From Sabellastarte sp. h YS-2021 (taxonomy: Eukaryota > Annelida > Polychaeta > Sabellida > Sabellidae): 64,000 nt of DNA. Shown piece by piece: positions 1 to 11,829 of the stretch. The notes below the pieces were generated by a model, which did no database searches, was not told the origin of the DNA, and saw only the letters and a list, made by a program, of their open reading frames with translations. The translations under genes were made by a program, and so were the position numbers. The stretch spans positions 89,192,537 to 89,256,536 of the forward strand of contig OZ024936.1 in NCBI GenBank assembly GCA_964017235.1. The letters run 5' to 3'. The first letter of the stretch is position 1. Each line of letters opens with the position of its first letter.

Positions 1-604
1 ATGCTACTCACACAAGGTGTAACGATAACTCCTCTGGGTAATGCATTGGACCCATCCAAACAAACAGTCAATTTCTGACAGATGGCTTTCACCCGAGTCT
101 GTCCCAAAATCATGACTCTACCATTAGCTGGAATGGTCTGTGGCTTTGTAGTCATCAGTCTACCCAAGCTATCCTGTTTGTTTACCAGAGCTTGATGTTT
201 GGCCAATGTTGCAAATGTGTTTTTCCACACAAAATCCTCCACTGTCACTTGATCTTTCATGGCATTCAAGACATTAGTACCCAAGAGCACAGGTACCCGA
301 CTATGGTACTGCGTATCAGGCATGACAAGTATGAGTGCTGGAAATCCATCCAATTGAAGATTTGGGCATCCAATACTGGCTTCTACCATTCCTAGGTATG
401 GTATATCATGACCACCTGCTCCTTTTACACAAAAAACTTGATCCAAAGTCTGTACTGACATCTGTAACTCAGCGCAAAGGGAAGCCGATATGGTGCTAAC
501 CATAGACCCTGTATCCAATAACGCTGTAACTTCCTTGTTATTTAACATCAATGAAACTTCATTAGCCTTGCCTATCACAGCTGGCTGTGTCTGTTGAGAG
601 CATT
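1..604 (-). pseudogene. Ty3/gypsy-type retroelement protease (start of pol), cut by window edge
   Basis: The minus strand reads open from about position 600 to the window edge. It contains the aspartic-protease active-site motif LLDTGSMVST (around 485-525) and, about 90 residues later, VPVLLGTNVL, the usual second half of a retropepsin fold. No start codon is needed, because this reading lies in the -1 frame relative to the preceding gag and would be made by frameshifting or as a gag-pro fusion. Family knowledge: retropepsins act as dimers with one DTG motif per monomer and mature Gag-Pol. The protease segment itself shows no stop, but its gag partner has two, so the copy is probably dead. 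Reverse transcriptase would lie outside the window, before position 1. Confidence 0.85.
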
Positions 605-2068
605 TTACTTGGAAGTCGAACTGCTCCCGTTGTCCGACCCCTGAGAGTTTAAATGACAGTTCTTTGCTATATGTCCAGGCCGATGACACTTAAAACAGGT
701 AATCGGTTTCCTTTGACCGTCAAAATTCTTCCTCGGCTTCTGCCCCGGCTGAGAGGTATGAACTGCCCCTGGAGCCACTGACTGAGATTGAGTCTCAAAC
801 TTCTTCTCCAGTGCACTTAGTCTCAGGTTGAATTTCTCAAAACCCTCCTGGATTGCAGCAGAAATCTCTGTACTCACTTGGTTGACCTTCACCTCTTGTG
901 TCATAAACTCGCTCTCTATCTTCCGGGCCTCCACTATCAGCTGTGGACTCTTAGCCAACAAATCGAACTTGTGTCGTAATGCATTCTTCATCCGGTCACT
1001 ATGCAACCTGGTCCAGAATTCAGTATTGACCAAGATGTCGTAGTTATTCGGGCTGATGACATTGGTGTCCTTCCTGGTAATGCGACTGGCTAGATCCTCC
1101 AGACGGGAATACCAATCTGTCACACTTTCTCCTGGAACCTGGGATGCAGCCTAAAATTGTGCCAAGAGCACATGTGGTGGGTTGACATCACCAAACATGA
1201 TTTCATAACGGCTCAGAATATCAGCTACTGTGGCATCTTCTCCCACGTGCAAAACAAGTTCTTGAGCTTGTCCCTTGATAGATCGCTTAATGGCATTCAA
1301 CACCATTACTTCTGGACATCCTTGCTTCAGTAAACAGTGTACATCCTGACGAAATTATTCATATGAGCAATCTTTTGACGATCCTGAGAATGTGGATACT
1401 CTTATATTGTTGATTGTATTTGAGATACTGAACTGGAAAGACTGTCCTGGATGTGGATGAGGTGAAGAAGTAAAAACAGGTTGTGGCAAGAGAGGTGGAG
1501 CAAAGCTCTGGTAACCGGGCATTTGAGTTTGTGGGACGGGGGTATAACCAACTGCCGCGGTTTTATGCATTGGTGGTTGGGACACGCTAGGTTGACAACT
1601 CTGTGGGCCATCCATCCCGGAACCTTGTACTTGACCACCAACCCCAATGGAGTTAAACCCAAGAGCTACACCCAACTGTTGTTTTTGCTCCAAAGTCCAA
1701 CCTGCTACAGCTTCAAGCACATCGCTTAACTGCAGAACAATTTTCTGTGACGGTACTTGCTCACTTACCGGTGATGATGAACTTCCTGCAGCACCAAACA
1801 ACTCAGGTTGTAACTGCATCAACACTGATTTCAATTCAGGAGTGAGTTTACTCACCTGCTCAGACCCATGATACACAGGTTTCCCATAAAATTGATTCAA
1901 AATACTCTCAACTGTCTGCTCGTCCTTGCAGATCAAAAAGAATGACGTTGCATCATGCATTACTGCATTTGTGACACTACTTTTATCTACCTTTACACAA
2001 AGAGGTTTAGCTACATCAATGGGTTTGAACCCAGAGGACAACCCTGAAACATAAACAGCATGAGCCAT
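605..2068 (-). pseudogene. Ty3/gypsy-type Gag with CCHC zinc knuckle, two in-frame stops
   Basis: A single minus-strand reading frame from the ATG at 2068 to the TAA at 605-607 would give about 487 residues. It is interrupted by a TAA at 1355-1357 and a TAG at 1152-1154; frame and sense continue across both. The C-terminal part has a CCHC knuckle (CFKCHRPGHIAKNC, near 650-695), the nucleic-acid-binding motif of retroviral-type nucleocapsids. Upstream of it is a capsid-like helical stretch (VTDWYSRLEDLASRI), and the N-terminal third is Pro/Gln-rich. The protease follows in the -1 frame, the normal gag/pol arrangement. The stops could be real decay or sequencing error; I favour decay. Confidence 0.85.
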
Positions 2069-3606
2069 ACTCTGCTATACTATATTATCTGTCCTGACAG
2101 ATAAAAATGACAAGTGTGCAACCTGGAATATTGCCAAGATTACACGTTCACAACATACTTCAACTGGAGCTAACAGTCGCTAGAGAAACTTTACATCCAC
2201 AGTATAACCACAGTATGTACCAGTAAAATAATTACTTTGGTCTACAGCAATTATCCTCCAAATGCTTGTAATTATTTATTTCCTTACTCAGATACTTACT
2301 TTCCCCAGCAAGACATCTAATGCACCACTGACATGGATATAATAGTGCAGAATTGAAATAAAATTTCCCTGTGAAGTATGTTTTTATGCAATAAAGTTGT
2401 ATTCATGAGGTGTGCTATTGTACGCAATAAAAACACCAGACTTGCTATGATGTTATACGCAATAAAAAACACTGGAATGGGTATGCTATTACACGCAATA
2501 AAAATAAAAGACCAGGATTGGTATGATGTTATACGCAATAAAAATCAATTGTACTAACCAATCATAATGTTCTCTTCAGGGTCATAGTGATGTATCAGTC
2601 CGAGCAACCCGCGTCACCTGCAACTCAATGCAACACATTCACTGACTCACTCAACTTTCAGTATATGCACAAAACAGAATATCCTCACATTCAGCATACA
2701 CTGAAACTAAATCATTCACAGCGAATAATGACGCATCACAGTTATAGTTAACACTATAAACTTTCAAAGTTCATTCAACATTTCATGAGCTTTAATAAGA
2801 ATTAATTCGACATCACACACAAATGAAAGAAAAGAAAACAAAATAATAATAAAGGATTACATCCACTACAATACACCAAATGCATGAACACTTCACCAGA
2901 AAATTAACAATTAACTATCCTGACTGCATCACAAATCGCAAATAAAAATAATAAAAATATAATTTTCACAAAAAAGAAAAAAAATATAACAATTACAACA
3001 CTGAACTACTTTAAATCAAATGTCAAAGCGTAAACCAATTGTCAATGATTACTCATGCAGCAGGAAATACACAAAGAAAAAAATAAACCATGAGAAATAA
3101 GTCAGTCAATTAATATCAGCCAAACTTACACTGGACATACCCGTTAACACAAAATTAACACCAATCTGAAAATGCAATGTCACTCTAGTTACCCACGTTG
3201 CCAAATTTAAAAACTCAATCAACGTCCCAAATATCAAAAGTCTCAAACCTGTCCTTGATACTCAATATTTAATCACACAAATAACTGCACGATGGTAAAT
3301 ATTAATATCATCAATCACTTACTGAGTCATCAGATAACCACTCAAAACTTATCTCTGTTCACTGTCTCAGATGACACTCATGTTGCTCCTAGTTGTAGTC
3401 GTAACTTATTTACTTGAAGAAATATGACATCTACCAACAGGTGTATAACCAATTACCACTGTCGTTCCATGCACAGATCAATGATGAGCAAGTTAATGCG
3501 AACGGTACCGTATAAGTTGTAAAAGATGAACCGAGCTGAACATCTTCACCTACCCCAACTGCCTTACATCTCGGTGAACACACACTTCATCCCCAGCATC
3601 TCATTA
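2069..3606 (-). other. Long untranslated leader of the gag element
   Basis: About 1.5 kb between the putative primer-binding site and the gag ATG. It is AT-rich with no convincing reading frame. It contains a short tandem repeat (2375-2545), listed separately. Long leaders occur in some Ty3/gypsy elements; that this whole stretch is element rather than host is inferred from its position between PBS and gag. Confidence 0.5.
2375..2545. repeat. Tandem repeat with TTATACGCAATAAAAA core, about five copies
   Basis: Five imperfect copies of a unit of about 30-38 bp share the core (TT)ATACGCAATAAAAA. They start near 2383, 2424, 2455, 2491 and 2528. They lie in the leader of the minus-strand gypsy element. 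Confidence 0.75.
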
Positions 3607-3615
3607 GGGGCTCCA
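3607..3615 (-). promoter_or_regulatory. Putative retroelement primer-binding site
   Basis: On the minus strand the sequence TGGAGCCCC follows two bases after a possible LTR end (...GGTCACA TT). Primer-binding sites begin TGG, complementary to the CCA tail of a tRNA. The matching tRNA was not identified. Position relative to gag is right for a 5' PBS. Confidence 0.4.
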
Positions 3616-3617
3616 AA

Positions 3618-4316
3618 TGTGACCGGTGGCTATTAGCGGCTCTTAGCTAGCACGACCAGTGTAGACCAAGGGGGTGGAGTGGAAGCGGAACACCAGAGAA
3701 ACGCAGAAGGCTCAACTAAAATTTTCTTGATCTCTCACAATCAACAGCTATACATCATATTGACAGCACATGTCGCTGGACATCTATGACAGGAATACCT
3801 TACTCGACAGCTACATCACTTGATAATTGACATTCATGACAAATACACCTGTCAAAGTACAAACTCACGGTAAGTGCTATGCACTAAAACAGTATACTAG
3901 GTCAATATTAAATTTACCAAAACACCATAATACTCTAAGTTTACATTTAAATTACCAAAAGCACAGCTTTAAATTACCAGCAATCAATATCTAAATTTGT
4001 ACTGCCCAGCAGTCAAACTAAATAAGCTGTCAATATTCAATATTACAATCACACATGTAAAAATAAATTAAATTAATTAATATTCACATTAAAACATTAA
4101 AAACTGAGATTTACTGATGGGATTACTTCAATCATTTGCTAGTGACTAGATATATCACAAGATTTGTTTTAAACATTACTTGTACTTGAAATGCAAATCA
4201 TATATGCAAGACTAAAGTCAGATCATAACTGCAACAAGTTAAATCACTGAGTTAAAAACACATTTACTAAAACAGAATTCCTGTAACAGATTTAGTCAAA
4301 ATACAAATAAGTCACA
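3618..4316 (-). repeat. Possible 5' LTR of the gag element
   Basis: The + strand runs from TGTGAC at 3618 to GTCACA at 4316, a perfect 6-bp terminal inverted repeat with the TG...CA ends expected of an LTR. The inner end abuts the putative PBS. The outer boundary is uncertain, since other GTCACA-like ends are possible, and the partner LTR lies outside the window, so length and target duplication cannot be checked. Confidence 0.3.
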
Positions 4317-5680
4317 AATCACAAAGTATCATCACAAACAGTGAAGCACTAACCTGTCAGTATCCAACACACTAACCCAACATTCCAAATTCACACAATC
4401 ACTTCAACATTCCTAGTCCAAAACTAAAGCACATCTTCACCCCTCCATGATATGAAAGCTTATGACCCCAAAATCAAATTAACATCAGTAACTAGGTCAA
4501 ACTCCGCCTTTTTGGGGTTACCAGGATATTTTACAGAAAATACGACGCACTTGCATCTAAAATGGCCGAAATTAGCTGAAAACAAACGAAAATTAGCCGT
4601 TTAAATAATAATTTCGTCCGACGGAAATCGTAGATTGTGACACATAAACATAAGTGATGATAATCACAAATGATTTCGCTTGGTACTTGTTAGCTTCTTG
4701 TTTGACTATGCTGTGATATTATGCATCAGCATACATATTTTATCCGTAATTATTTTCTATTATATTGTCACCTTGCTTTGAGACTACATGGTATAATTAA
4801 ATGGAACAATTCGGCCTTTTGCCAAATCAGCCCTCAGCAAATCACCCCCCCCCCCTAAAACTCGACCCTGGGCAAGTCAGCCGCCAGGTCAAAAAAATTA
4901 AAATGTAATGCAATAAGATTACTTTTATAGTGTTTAATCTCTAGAATAGGACAGACTCTAAGGCAGACAGATATTTAGTATGCACAGCACATCAGGTGAG
5001 CATGTATGAAGTTATTAATGGCAAATAATGGCAGATAATTCTTTGTGATCATGTTATGTTTGTTTCATAAGTGACACAACTTCTAAAGTGATATTTGCAA
5101 AGTGCAATTAAGATATATCAAAGATATTTGGATGTCTCATTGAGTTCTTTTATCTTAAGTCGTTTAGACACTTGTTTATGTTAATATAATTAAAAGTGCA
5201 ATTACATAATCACATTATGTAAAAGGTGATAACTACTTGAGTGATATTTAGCAAAAGTGCACTTAGCATATATCAGAGATTTTCTTATGCTGTAATCAAT
5301 ACCCTTTACTATCTGTCCTTTACTCACCTATTTGTGTTAGATTTATTAAAACTGCATAACAAAGAGATTAAGTACTATAAGAGTTTTTATTAAATTACAT
5401 TATAATTAGATTGTGATAGTTGAAGATCTTTTCTTTATACATTTTCAGCAGCTGTGATTTACGTCTGTCTTCAAATACCTAACAAAACACATTGCTATAG
5501 ACACTGGTATATTCTTTCACAAATTGCAGGACTTTGGCTTCACTGTAACTAATCTTTTCAAAATTACATTTTACCCATGTACAATAAATGGCATACATTA
5601 CAATAACTATTACAATATTTCAAACATCATTCTGAGATGATATGCCTTTTAATCCAAGAAAGATCAATCTGTAGTATATG
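4317..5680. other. Intergenic, AT-rich, with a short LINE-3'-UTR-like scrap
   Basis: No gene seen. At about 4918-4966 there is a copy of a short motif (TTTTATAGTGTTTAATCTC...ACAGACTCTAAGGCA) that recurs near 37590/37860, 57005 and 58930. It resembles the 3' end of CR1/L2-like LINEs. A poly-C run lies at about 4846-4855. Confidence 0.5.
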
Positions 5681-5682
5681 AC

Positions 5683-6310
5683 CTAAAAGCATCCAAATAG
5701 TTTTTTTCTGCTACAAGAGTACAGCATATACTGCATGTCCTCTGTCTCTTTGCAAAAATCACAATAGGGCGGTTTGTCTTTACTCCATCGAGCTACTAGT
5801 TTACCACAAGGGAGAATATTGTGTAGTATCTTATACTTGAATTCTGAAAATTTTCTATACTTCAGCTCCTTAAAGTTAGTCATGTAAATAATTTGCCAAT
5901 CAGAATTACAGAGACTCATATTGAAACATTTTCACATATTTTTCTACATACAGTTTTTCAATTTTTTTATCTCATGATATAATGTAGAATAGTTTGGAGT
6001 TAAGAGTTTCAATAGTAATTTTATAAATTTTAGACCTTGAAGTAAATGTCAATCTTTCAAGCAGAGTGTGCTGAATATATCTACAAGCAGAGACATCATT
6101 ATCCTTAAGGAACTTTCTGAGAACGTATTTAATTGAAAGAAGCTCTGTCATCCAATTAGATTTAACTAGAAGTTTATTTGTGATTTCTTTTTTTCAGTCT
6201 ACCAAGAACCATTGCTATTAAATAGATCTTTGACATGTATGAAGCCACGTTTGACCCAATTTTTAAAGAGCAATGTTTTTGCCTTTGACTTTGAAATATT
6301 CATTACCCCA
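5683..6310 (-). pseudogene. LINE reverse transcriptase C-terminal fragment (zf-RVT type)
   Basis: On the minus strand the segment 5919-5683 reads as a peptide with FKYKILHNILP, RWSKDKPPYCDFCK, ETEDMQYML and SC. This is the zinc-binding C-terminus found in L1/Tx1-like and related non-LTR retrotransposons. Upstream on the same strand (about 6310-6190) the translation continues with family-typical text (FKNWVKRGFIHVKDLF), interrupted by a stop and frameshifts. The fragment is a 5'-truncated, dead LINE copy. It differs in type from the CR1/L2 tail just beyond it. Confidence 0.7.
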
Positions 6311-6339
6311 GAGACATTATGATAATAGTTGAATGCTTG

Positions 6340-6990
6340 AAAGTTTATTATTATTATTTCTATAGCGCTTTATTATAATTACTCAAAGCGCTTTAACAAA
6401 GTTATAGAAAACTATTACCATTTTGTAAATAAAATCAACAGTTGTAAACTTTTTTAAACAAAAATGTTTTCAATTGCTTTTTGAATTTGTCAACTGAGGT
6501 AGCAGTTCTTATGGAATTATCAAGATTGTTCCAAAGCACTGGGCCCATGTATGAGAAGGCTTTTTCACTGAATCTGTTAGGAATGATCAGTTGATTAAGT
6601 ATATATTCCTTGCTGGATCTAGTATCTCTAGATGACTGATGAATCTGGAGTAATTCTGAAAGATATTTCGGTGCCTGGGAGTTTAGGCATTTGAAGACAT
6701 AAGTGAGAATTCTAAAATGAATTCTTTCATGCACAGGTAGCCAATGAAGCTGTTGTAAATATGGTTTAGCACTTTCATATTGAGGAATGTCAAAAATAAA
6801 CTTGGCAGCAGAATTCTGGAGACACTGTAGGTGATCAATATTTGCTTTCTTTGTTCCAAGAAGGAGGCTACAACAATAGTCCAGGTGTGAAATAACTAGA
6901 GCCTGTATCAACGATTTACGTGCCATAACAGTTAAATATTTACAAATTCTGTACAGCTTTCTAAGTTGCCCTTGAATAGCAGCTATAATT
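6340..6990 (-). mobile_element. 5'-truncated CR1/L2-group LINE with 3' tail
   Basis: Minus-strand LINE end. Coding text ends at 6435 and is followed by a 3' UTR with the characteristic GCGCTTTGAG...AAAGCGCTATAG and a trinucleotide tail (ATT repeated, about 6340-6360). Truncation at the 5' side (near 6990) is the usual result of incomplete reverse transcription. Confidence 0.75.
6435..6926 (-). pseudogene. CR1/L2-group LINE ORF2 C-terminus, 163 residues open
   Basis: The minus-strand translation shows ALVISHLDYCCSLLLG, LQCLQNSAAKFI, YLQQLHWLPVHERIHFRI and LWNNLDNSIR followed by FKKQLKTFLF. These are the conserved blocks after the reverse transcriptase of CR1/L2-type elements. The remaining piece is intact without stops, so the insertion is relatively young, but it lacks endonuclease and RT and cannot be active. 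The LINE at 45.6-50.1 kb carries the equivalent blocks in another subfamily. Confidence 0.85.
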
Positions 6991-8241
6991 TTTTGGTTTA
7001 TAGGCAGGTTTTATATATTTACACTGATTACAAGCTAACAATACATTATAGAATTCAGGGATGCATACAACAGCAGAAAATTGATTTTCTTGTCTAAAGT
7101 TGATTTTTAAGCAAAAGTTTAAAGTTCAATCCTTGTTTAGCCAAGTAATTATTGATGATGATATTGCGTTTGTTCTTTGAATCCAACAATTTTGGGAACC
7201 AAGCAGCTTTGGTGGCTTTTTCTGTATATCTCTGTATATCCCCCTGTACTGGACATGTTCGATGAGTGGTGGATTGTAGTAACTGGTTTTAGCACTTATA
7301 AAATGAACCTACATATCACCAGGCCCCAGATGGGTCTGTATAGATTTAACATATTTACCAACCTTAAAAACTTTAGGTTCAGTTTATTCACACTGATGTC
7401 TATCTTTGTTTTCTATTGTTTCTTTTCACTCTTGGCTTTTACTCTAAAATTACTGCTCTGTCATACCATATGGTGTAAACCAAAACATTAGCCTTTTGTT
7501 CAATTAAAATGACTGATACTGTTAAAAGATACTGTTTTCTGTGTTGAGTGTTTTGTTTTGAAGACTGAAAGTCAAAGAAATACTTCATTTATTATTAATG
7601 ACATTTAATTTCTACATTAAATTTGTAATTTATCTTTAAGAGGGACTGAAAATTCCACGATCTTCAATAATTGTCCAACTAACCAAGTTTCAATACAAGA
7701 CAAGTTTTTGCAGTTATATTTTAAAGTACTATTACCTCCTTGATAATTTTCTCATTGGGAAGGTCTTGGTGTACTCACCATTAGAAAGTGTCGCTTTAAC
7801 ATCAGACACCGTGTCTAGCCATTCATAATACGTATGACCCATGCACTGGAGGGACCTAATATTACCATGGTATCCACATTTGTCCTATTTTACACTTACA
7901 TTGATTTCAGTATTTTTTTTCTTAACTCGCAGAAAAAGAGAAAAAAAAGAAAAATATTTACCCACTTATATATCTTATGCCCAGGCCCCACAGTGGAGAG
8001 GTTGCTACGATCACCTATATATTAATCAATTATAGAAGAAACAGACGATTTCAAATTCATCAGAATTCGCGAAAACCGGTGGGAAAGTGTGGCCACATGA
8101 TAACAAAATCTTCATTCTTCTACAATGGTCGATGACGTTTTTTGACATTCCTGAGACCAAACTTTGGCAAAGCAAGATCACACTGAGAATAGCCTAGAAA
8201 TGGTGAAGATAGCTGGCGATTTTATTATGGAAAAGTGAGAA
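6991..8241. other. Intergenic, no gene recognised
   Basis: AT-rich sequence. An open stretch at 7177-7491 has no recognisable domain and a biased hydrophobic composition typical of chance. No RNA gene or repeat family recognised. Confidence 0.5.
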
Positions 8242-8244
8242 TTA

Positions 8245-8290
8245 TAGTCAGGTCACACTGTGGTGATGTTTAATGGCAAATATGTGCAAT
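8245..8290 (+). repeat. Left terminal inverted repeat of the Harbinger element
   Basis: Begins TAGTCAGGTCACACTGTG just after TTA. It matches the reverse complement of 13012-13057 with a few mismatches. Confidence 0.8.
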
Positions 8291-8731
8291 CCTGAAATTC
8301 TTCCTTGTTGGTAGGTGGTTCTTGGTCCATCTTCACTGTTCTCCACTATTCCCCATGGATCGTCATCTGGCTATGACAGTTTCAAACTGTTCAAAACTAT
8401 CACCCCCCACCCCCCCTTTCGTCCAGTTCTTTGCAATTCTTTACAGATGGTGGTAGGTTCGTCGAATTCATGGCATATTTGTAGGCCACTGCATCGCTTT
8501 GTGGCAGGCTTCTTCAATGTTCTTCACTGTTCTTCAATTTTCTTTTGAAGATTGACGTGTGAAAGACGAAGAATATGCCACAAACCCCTAGAGATATTCG
8601 TTGCCATTCTCAGCCAATGAGCAGCAAACATCAGGGTAGATCATCGCTGATTCATGAACTGGCTATGCATTCCAAGAACTGGCTACCAATCAGCTGCGAT
8701 ATTCATAGCCCACGATGAACAGGCTGGAGAG

Positions 8732-8739
8732 TATAAAAG
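8732..8739 (+). promoter_or_regulatory. TATA box upstream of the MADF-protein gene
   Basis: TATAAAAG lies 96 bp before the ATG at 8828, a reasonable core promoter position for the Harbinger partner gene. Function is inferred from sequence only. Confidence 0.45.
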
Positions 8740-8827
8740 TAGAGCCATGCGAACAATTTGCATGACTTGCATGTGTTGACATCGACAAACTTTGGATTAA
8801 TTTTTGGAAATATTTCTAAGTAGAAAT

Positions 8828-10383
8828 ATGGTGAAGAGACCTGGACTAGGTAAGAGAAAGAGGATCACTCAGCCTCAGAGTGATGCAGCAGATCAGCCTA
8901 CACAGCCTGAACACCCTGGCCACCCAGGCCACCCAGCCATAGGACACAGAGGAGTAGGAAGAGGCCACCCAAGACAGCCAGTCCCATAGGAGGTACATGA
9001 AGAAGAGACTGGTGAGGATGACAGATGCCCAGTAGGATGAGATGGCTGAGTGGCTCAAGAATCATGCTTAAATGTACAACAAAGGCAAGAAGGAGTACAG
9101 GGACATGGGCAGGAAGGAGGCTGTTCGGGGCGTTGAAGGTAAGTTTCAGTTACCCTTATATTTATATACCCTCAAATTCTGTGAGCTGTGAAATTCAATT
9201 GAAGTAGCTGACCTAATCTTTATTATGTGTATTTATTATTAATTATAATCTTTAACAATTTATTTCAGCTCTCCACTGCAGCTAAATATACCTCATTGAA
9301 GTTACAATCAAAAATTATAATCTTCGCCTGTATTTGCAGCTATCGACTTGAAGATCTGGTTCAAGGGGATGAGGACCAGGTATGGGAAGCTTACCTCCAA
9401 GAAGTTTGGTGATTGGGCCAGGGAATACACAGACAGGGACTCCTGGATCCTAAGGTCCTTTAGCTTCTTGGATGACCACATCTCCAGAGTCCCCTCCAGA
9501 CAGTCCTACAATGTAAGTTTCATCACACTATCTCACTTACCTTGATATCCAGATGCTGGTTTTGAATAGTGTGCTCACTGCTCATTAATATTTTTAAAGA
9601 GTGACTACCTATAAATATGACCTTATGGAAACAATGTAGCTATGACAGAATAGTGTTGCCAAAGTATGTTAAACCTTATGTAGTGAGAAAATACTTACTG
9701 TAATCCAGGTGCTTTGTAGGGGAATCATATTTAAAAGTACTTGCCTGAACTGTTTCATGTAAAACTAAGTCATATTCTCACCATATGTGTTTCTTTTCTT
9801 GCATTTTCAGCTGAAGCCAGCTTCTGCCACATCTGCCTCTGCCACCTCTGCCACCTCTGCTACCTCTGCCACCACTGTCACTGCCTCTACCTCCTCTGCA
9901 TCTGCCTCTTCTGCCACTGCCATCATGCCTTCACACCTTCCCACAGACTTTGACCCAGCAGTTGAGCCCATGGAGTCAGGATCCCTGGGTGAACCCAGAG
10001 GTTGTAGCACCCCTCCTCCAGGTATGAGCCTGTCCACTACAACAGCCAGGAGGATCACCAGGAGAAGCACCAGTACTGAGTCTGAGCTCCTGGACAAGAT
10101 GTGTGAACAGAGTGACAACAGTGCCCAGATCTCTGACAGGCTGGAAACACTCTTGACATCCATGGAGGCTCAGACCAATGACAGAACTACTTGGGCTGGC
10201 TGGATGTCCAGAGCCATGGAGAAGATCCATGAGGACTTCTGGCCAAACTACCAGATGAGGAGTATGGACCTTCTCTACTCCAGTGTCTCAAGCTTCAGAC
10301 ACCCACAGTCAGACCACTGTCATTTTCCAGACTCCATCGGCGCCCAATACCTCTGGACAGTCAGCAGGATCCACATCTGGTAG
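8828..10383 (+). pseudogene. Harbinger MADF/Myb-like DNA-binding protein, three exons
   Basis: Exon 1 begins at the ATG at 8828 with a basic, Pro/His-rich N-terminus. It then carries the start of a MADF-type domain (EWLKNH, MYNKGKKEYRDMGRKEAV) up to a donor GTAAGT near 9139. Exon 2 (9340-9512) completes the domain (LKIWFKGMRTRYGKL, DSWILRSFSFLDDHI) and ends at GTAAGT. Exon 3 (9811-10383) begins after TTTTCAG with an Ala/Ser/Thr repeat, then an acidic and polar tail. In PIF/Harbinger elements this protein binds element DNA and brings in the transposase. Exon 1 has stops at about 8987 and 9071 plus a frame change, so the copy is a pseudogene. Confidence 0.75.
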
Positions 10384-10551
10384 CTCAGCCACCAAGTTTG
10401 TCATCACAGGACAATAGGATTCTCTTATCTTAATTTATCTGATTTAAATGCTTCATTTGCTGGTATTTCCGGTGTTTCTTCAACACCCATGACACCTATG
10501 ATTTTGATTAATCAGGATGATTCTCAAACTTCTCAACTGTCATAGCTTAAA

Positions 10552-10860
10552 GGTAGTCTTGTGACATGTGCAAAGTAATTTTCTGACATGTGCAAAGTAA
10601 TTTTGTGACATGTGAAAAGTAATTCAGTGACATGTGAAAAGTAATTTTGAAACAAGTCTAAAATGATTTTGTAATAGTCTTAAAATAATTATGTAATAGT
10701 ATTAAAATAACTATGTCATAGTCTGAAAATTATTTTATAACAGCCTTAAAATAATTTTATGATAGACTTAACATATGACAGTGACAGTCTTGAAATAATT
10801 TTGTCAGAGTTTAAAAATAATTTTCTTAGAGGTGTAAAAAGATTTTCTTAGAGGTTTGCG
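10552..10860. repeat. Degenerate AT-rich tandem repeat, about 27-bp unit
   Basis: The first four units read GTGACATGTGCAAAGTAATTTT with small changes. Later units drift to GTAATAGTCTTAAAATAATTAT. It lies between the two convergent Harbinger genes. Confidence 0.75.
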
Positions 10861-11035
10861 TGTGGTAAACCAAGTTTCACTTTGTATTTTCAGCTTCTAC
10901 TGTGAGTTCAGGCACCTGTGGCATATGATAAACCAAGTTGCACTTTATATTTTCATATTCTACTGTGAGTCCAGCCACCTTTGGCATGTAGTAAACCAAG
11001 TTTTATGTACTGTGAGTGCAGATGTCTGTAGCATC
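10858..11035. repeat. Tandem repeat of about 65 bp, three copies
   Basis: Three copies share GTAAACCAAGTT(T/G), then TATTTTCA, then CTACTGTGAGTxCAG and a short GGCA/AGCAT end. They start near 10864, 10928 and 10989, inside the Harbinger element. Confidence 0.7.
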
Positions 11036-11829
11036 TAATTTTTTTAATGTGCTTATTGGGTAATGTGATTCCAGGTGTCTATGGTACTACATGGCGACAT
11101 TATTGTGATATGTCCTTTTTGACATTGTTGATACAATATAATTTGTTATTTTTTTGCTTTATTTTCTTTTGTTTAAAACACAATGAATGAACCTAATGAT
11201 CCAAAAGTTTGTAAGTGTCAAATGTTCGCATGTGTGGTATAAAGTGGCCTAGTCGTTAGCAAGGCATGATCTAAGGTGACTGAATATGACCCATTGGCTG
11301 TACAATTTGTACAATTCAAGAATCAAATCCAAAAATGGACTATAAACAAATTTTAGCAGGTGGCCAATGTTAAAATTTACATATAGCCCTTCTGGATTTC
11401 ATTATGCTCTTCATCCAAGGCATTTGGTTTTGGCTGCATAGAGATAAGAGTTATGACCTTTCAGTGTCTTGACCTACATTTTGGCTTCAACCTCTATTGA
11501 AGTCTGATCTTTGAACTATTTTGGCATGTGGTGGTTCAGTTGTTAAAGATTTTGTGTGCCCTGTTTAGTGTTGGACCATTTGCTTGTTTTGGCTGTTCTC
11601 AACTTGACCCCTTTGACCTTGATAACAAGACAAGCCATAAATGAAATGTAATATCATCATAACTTTATTGTAATACACCAGAACTGTAATTTTATATCAA
11701 CAAGCCTATAATGCCCAATACACAAAGTAACACAGATAATGATATAACACTGAATAAGGAAATTACTGAAGATAATAAAGTCATTGTCATAAGTCAAAGT
11801 AACAAATGTCCTTGGCCAGTCTGAAAGTG

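Noticed and set aside
7177-7491. 104-residue open frame with hydrophobic C-terminus
   Set aside because: Biased composition from T-rich DNA, no domain, no promoter or neighbours.
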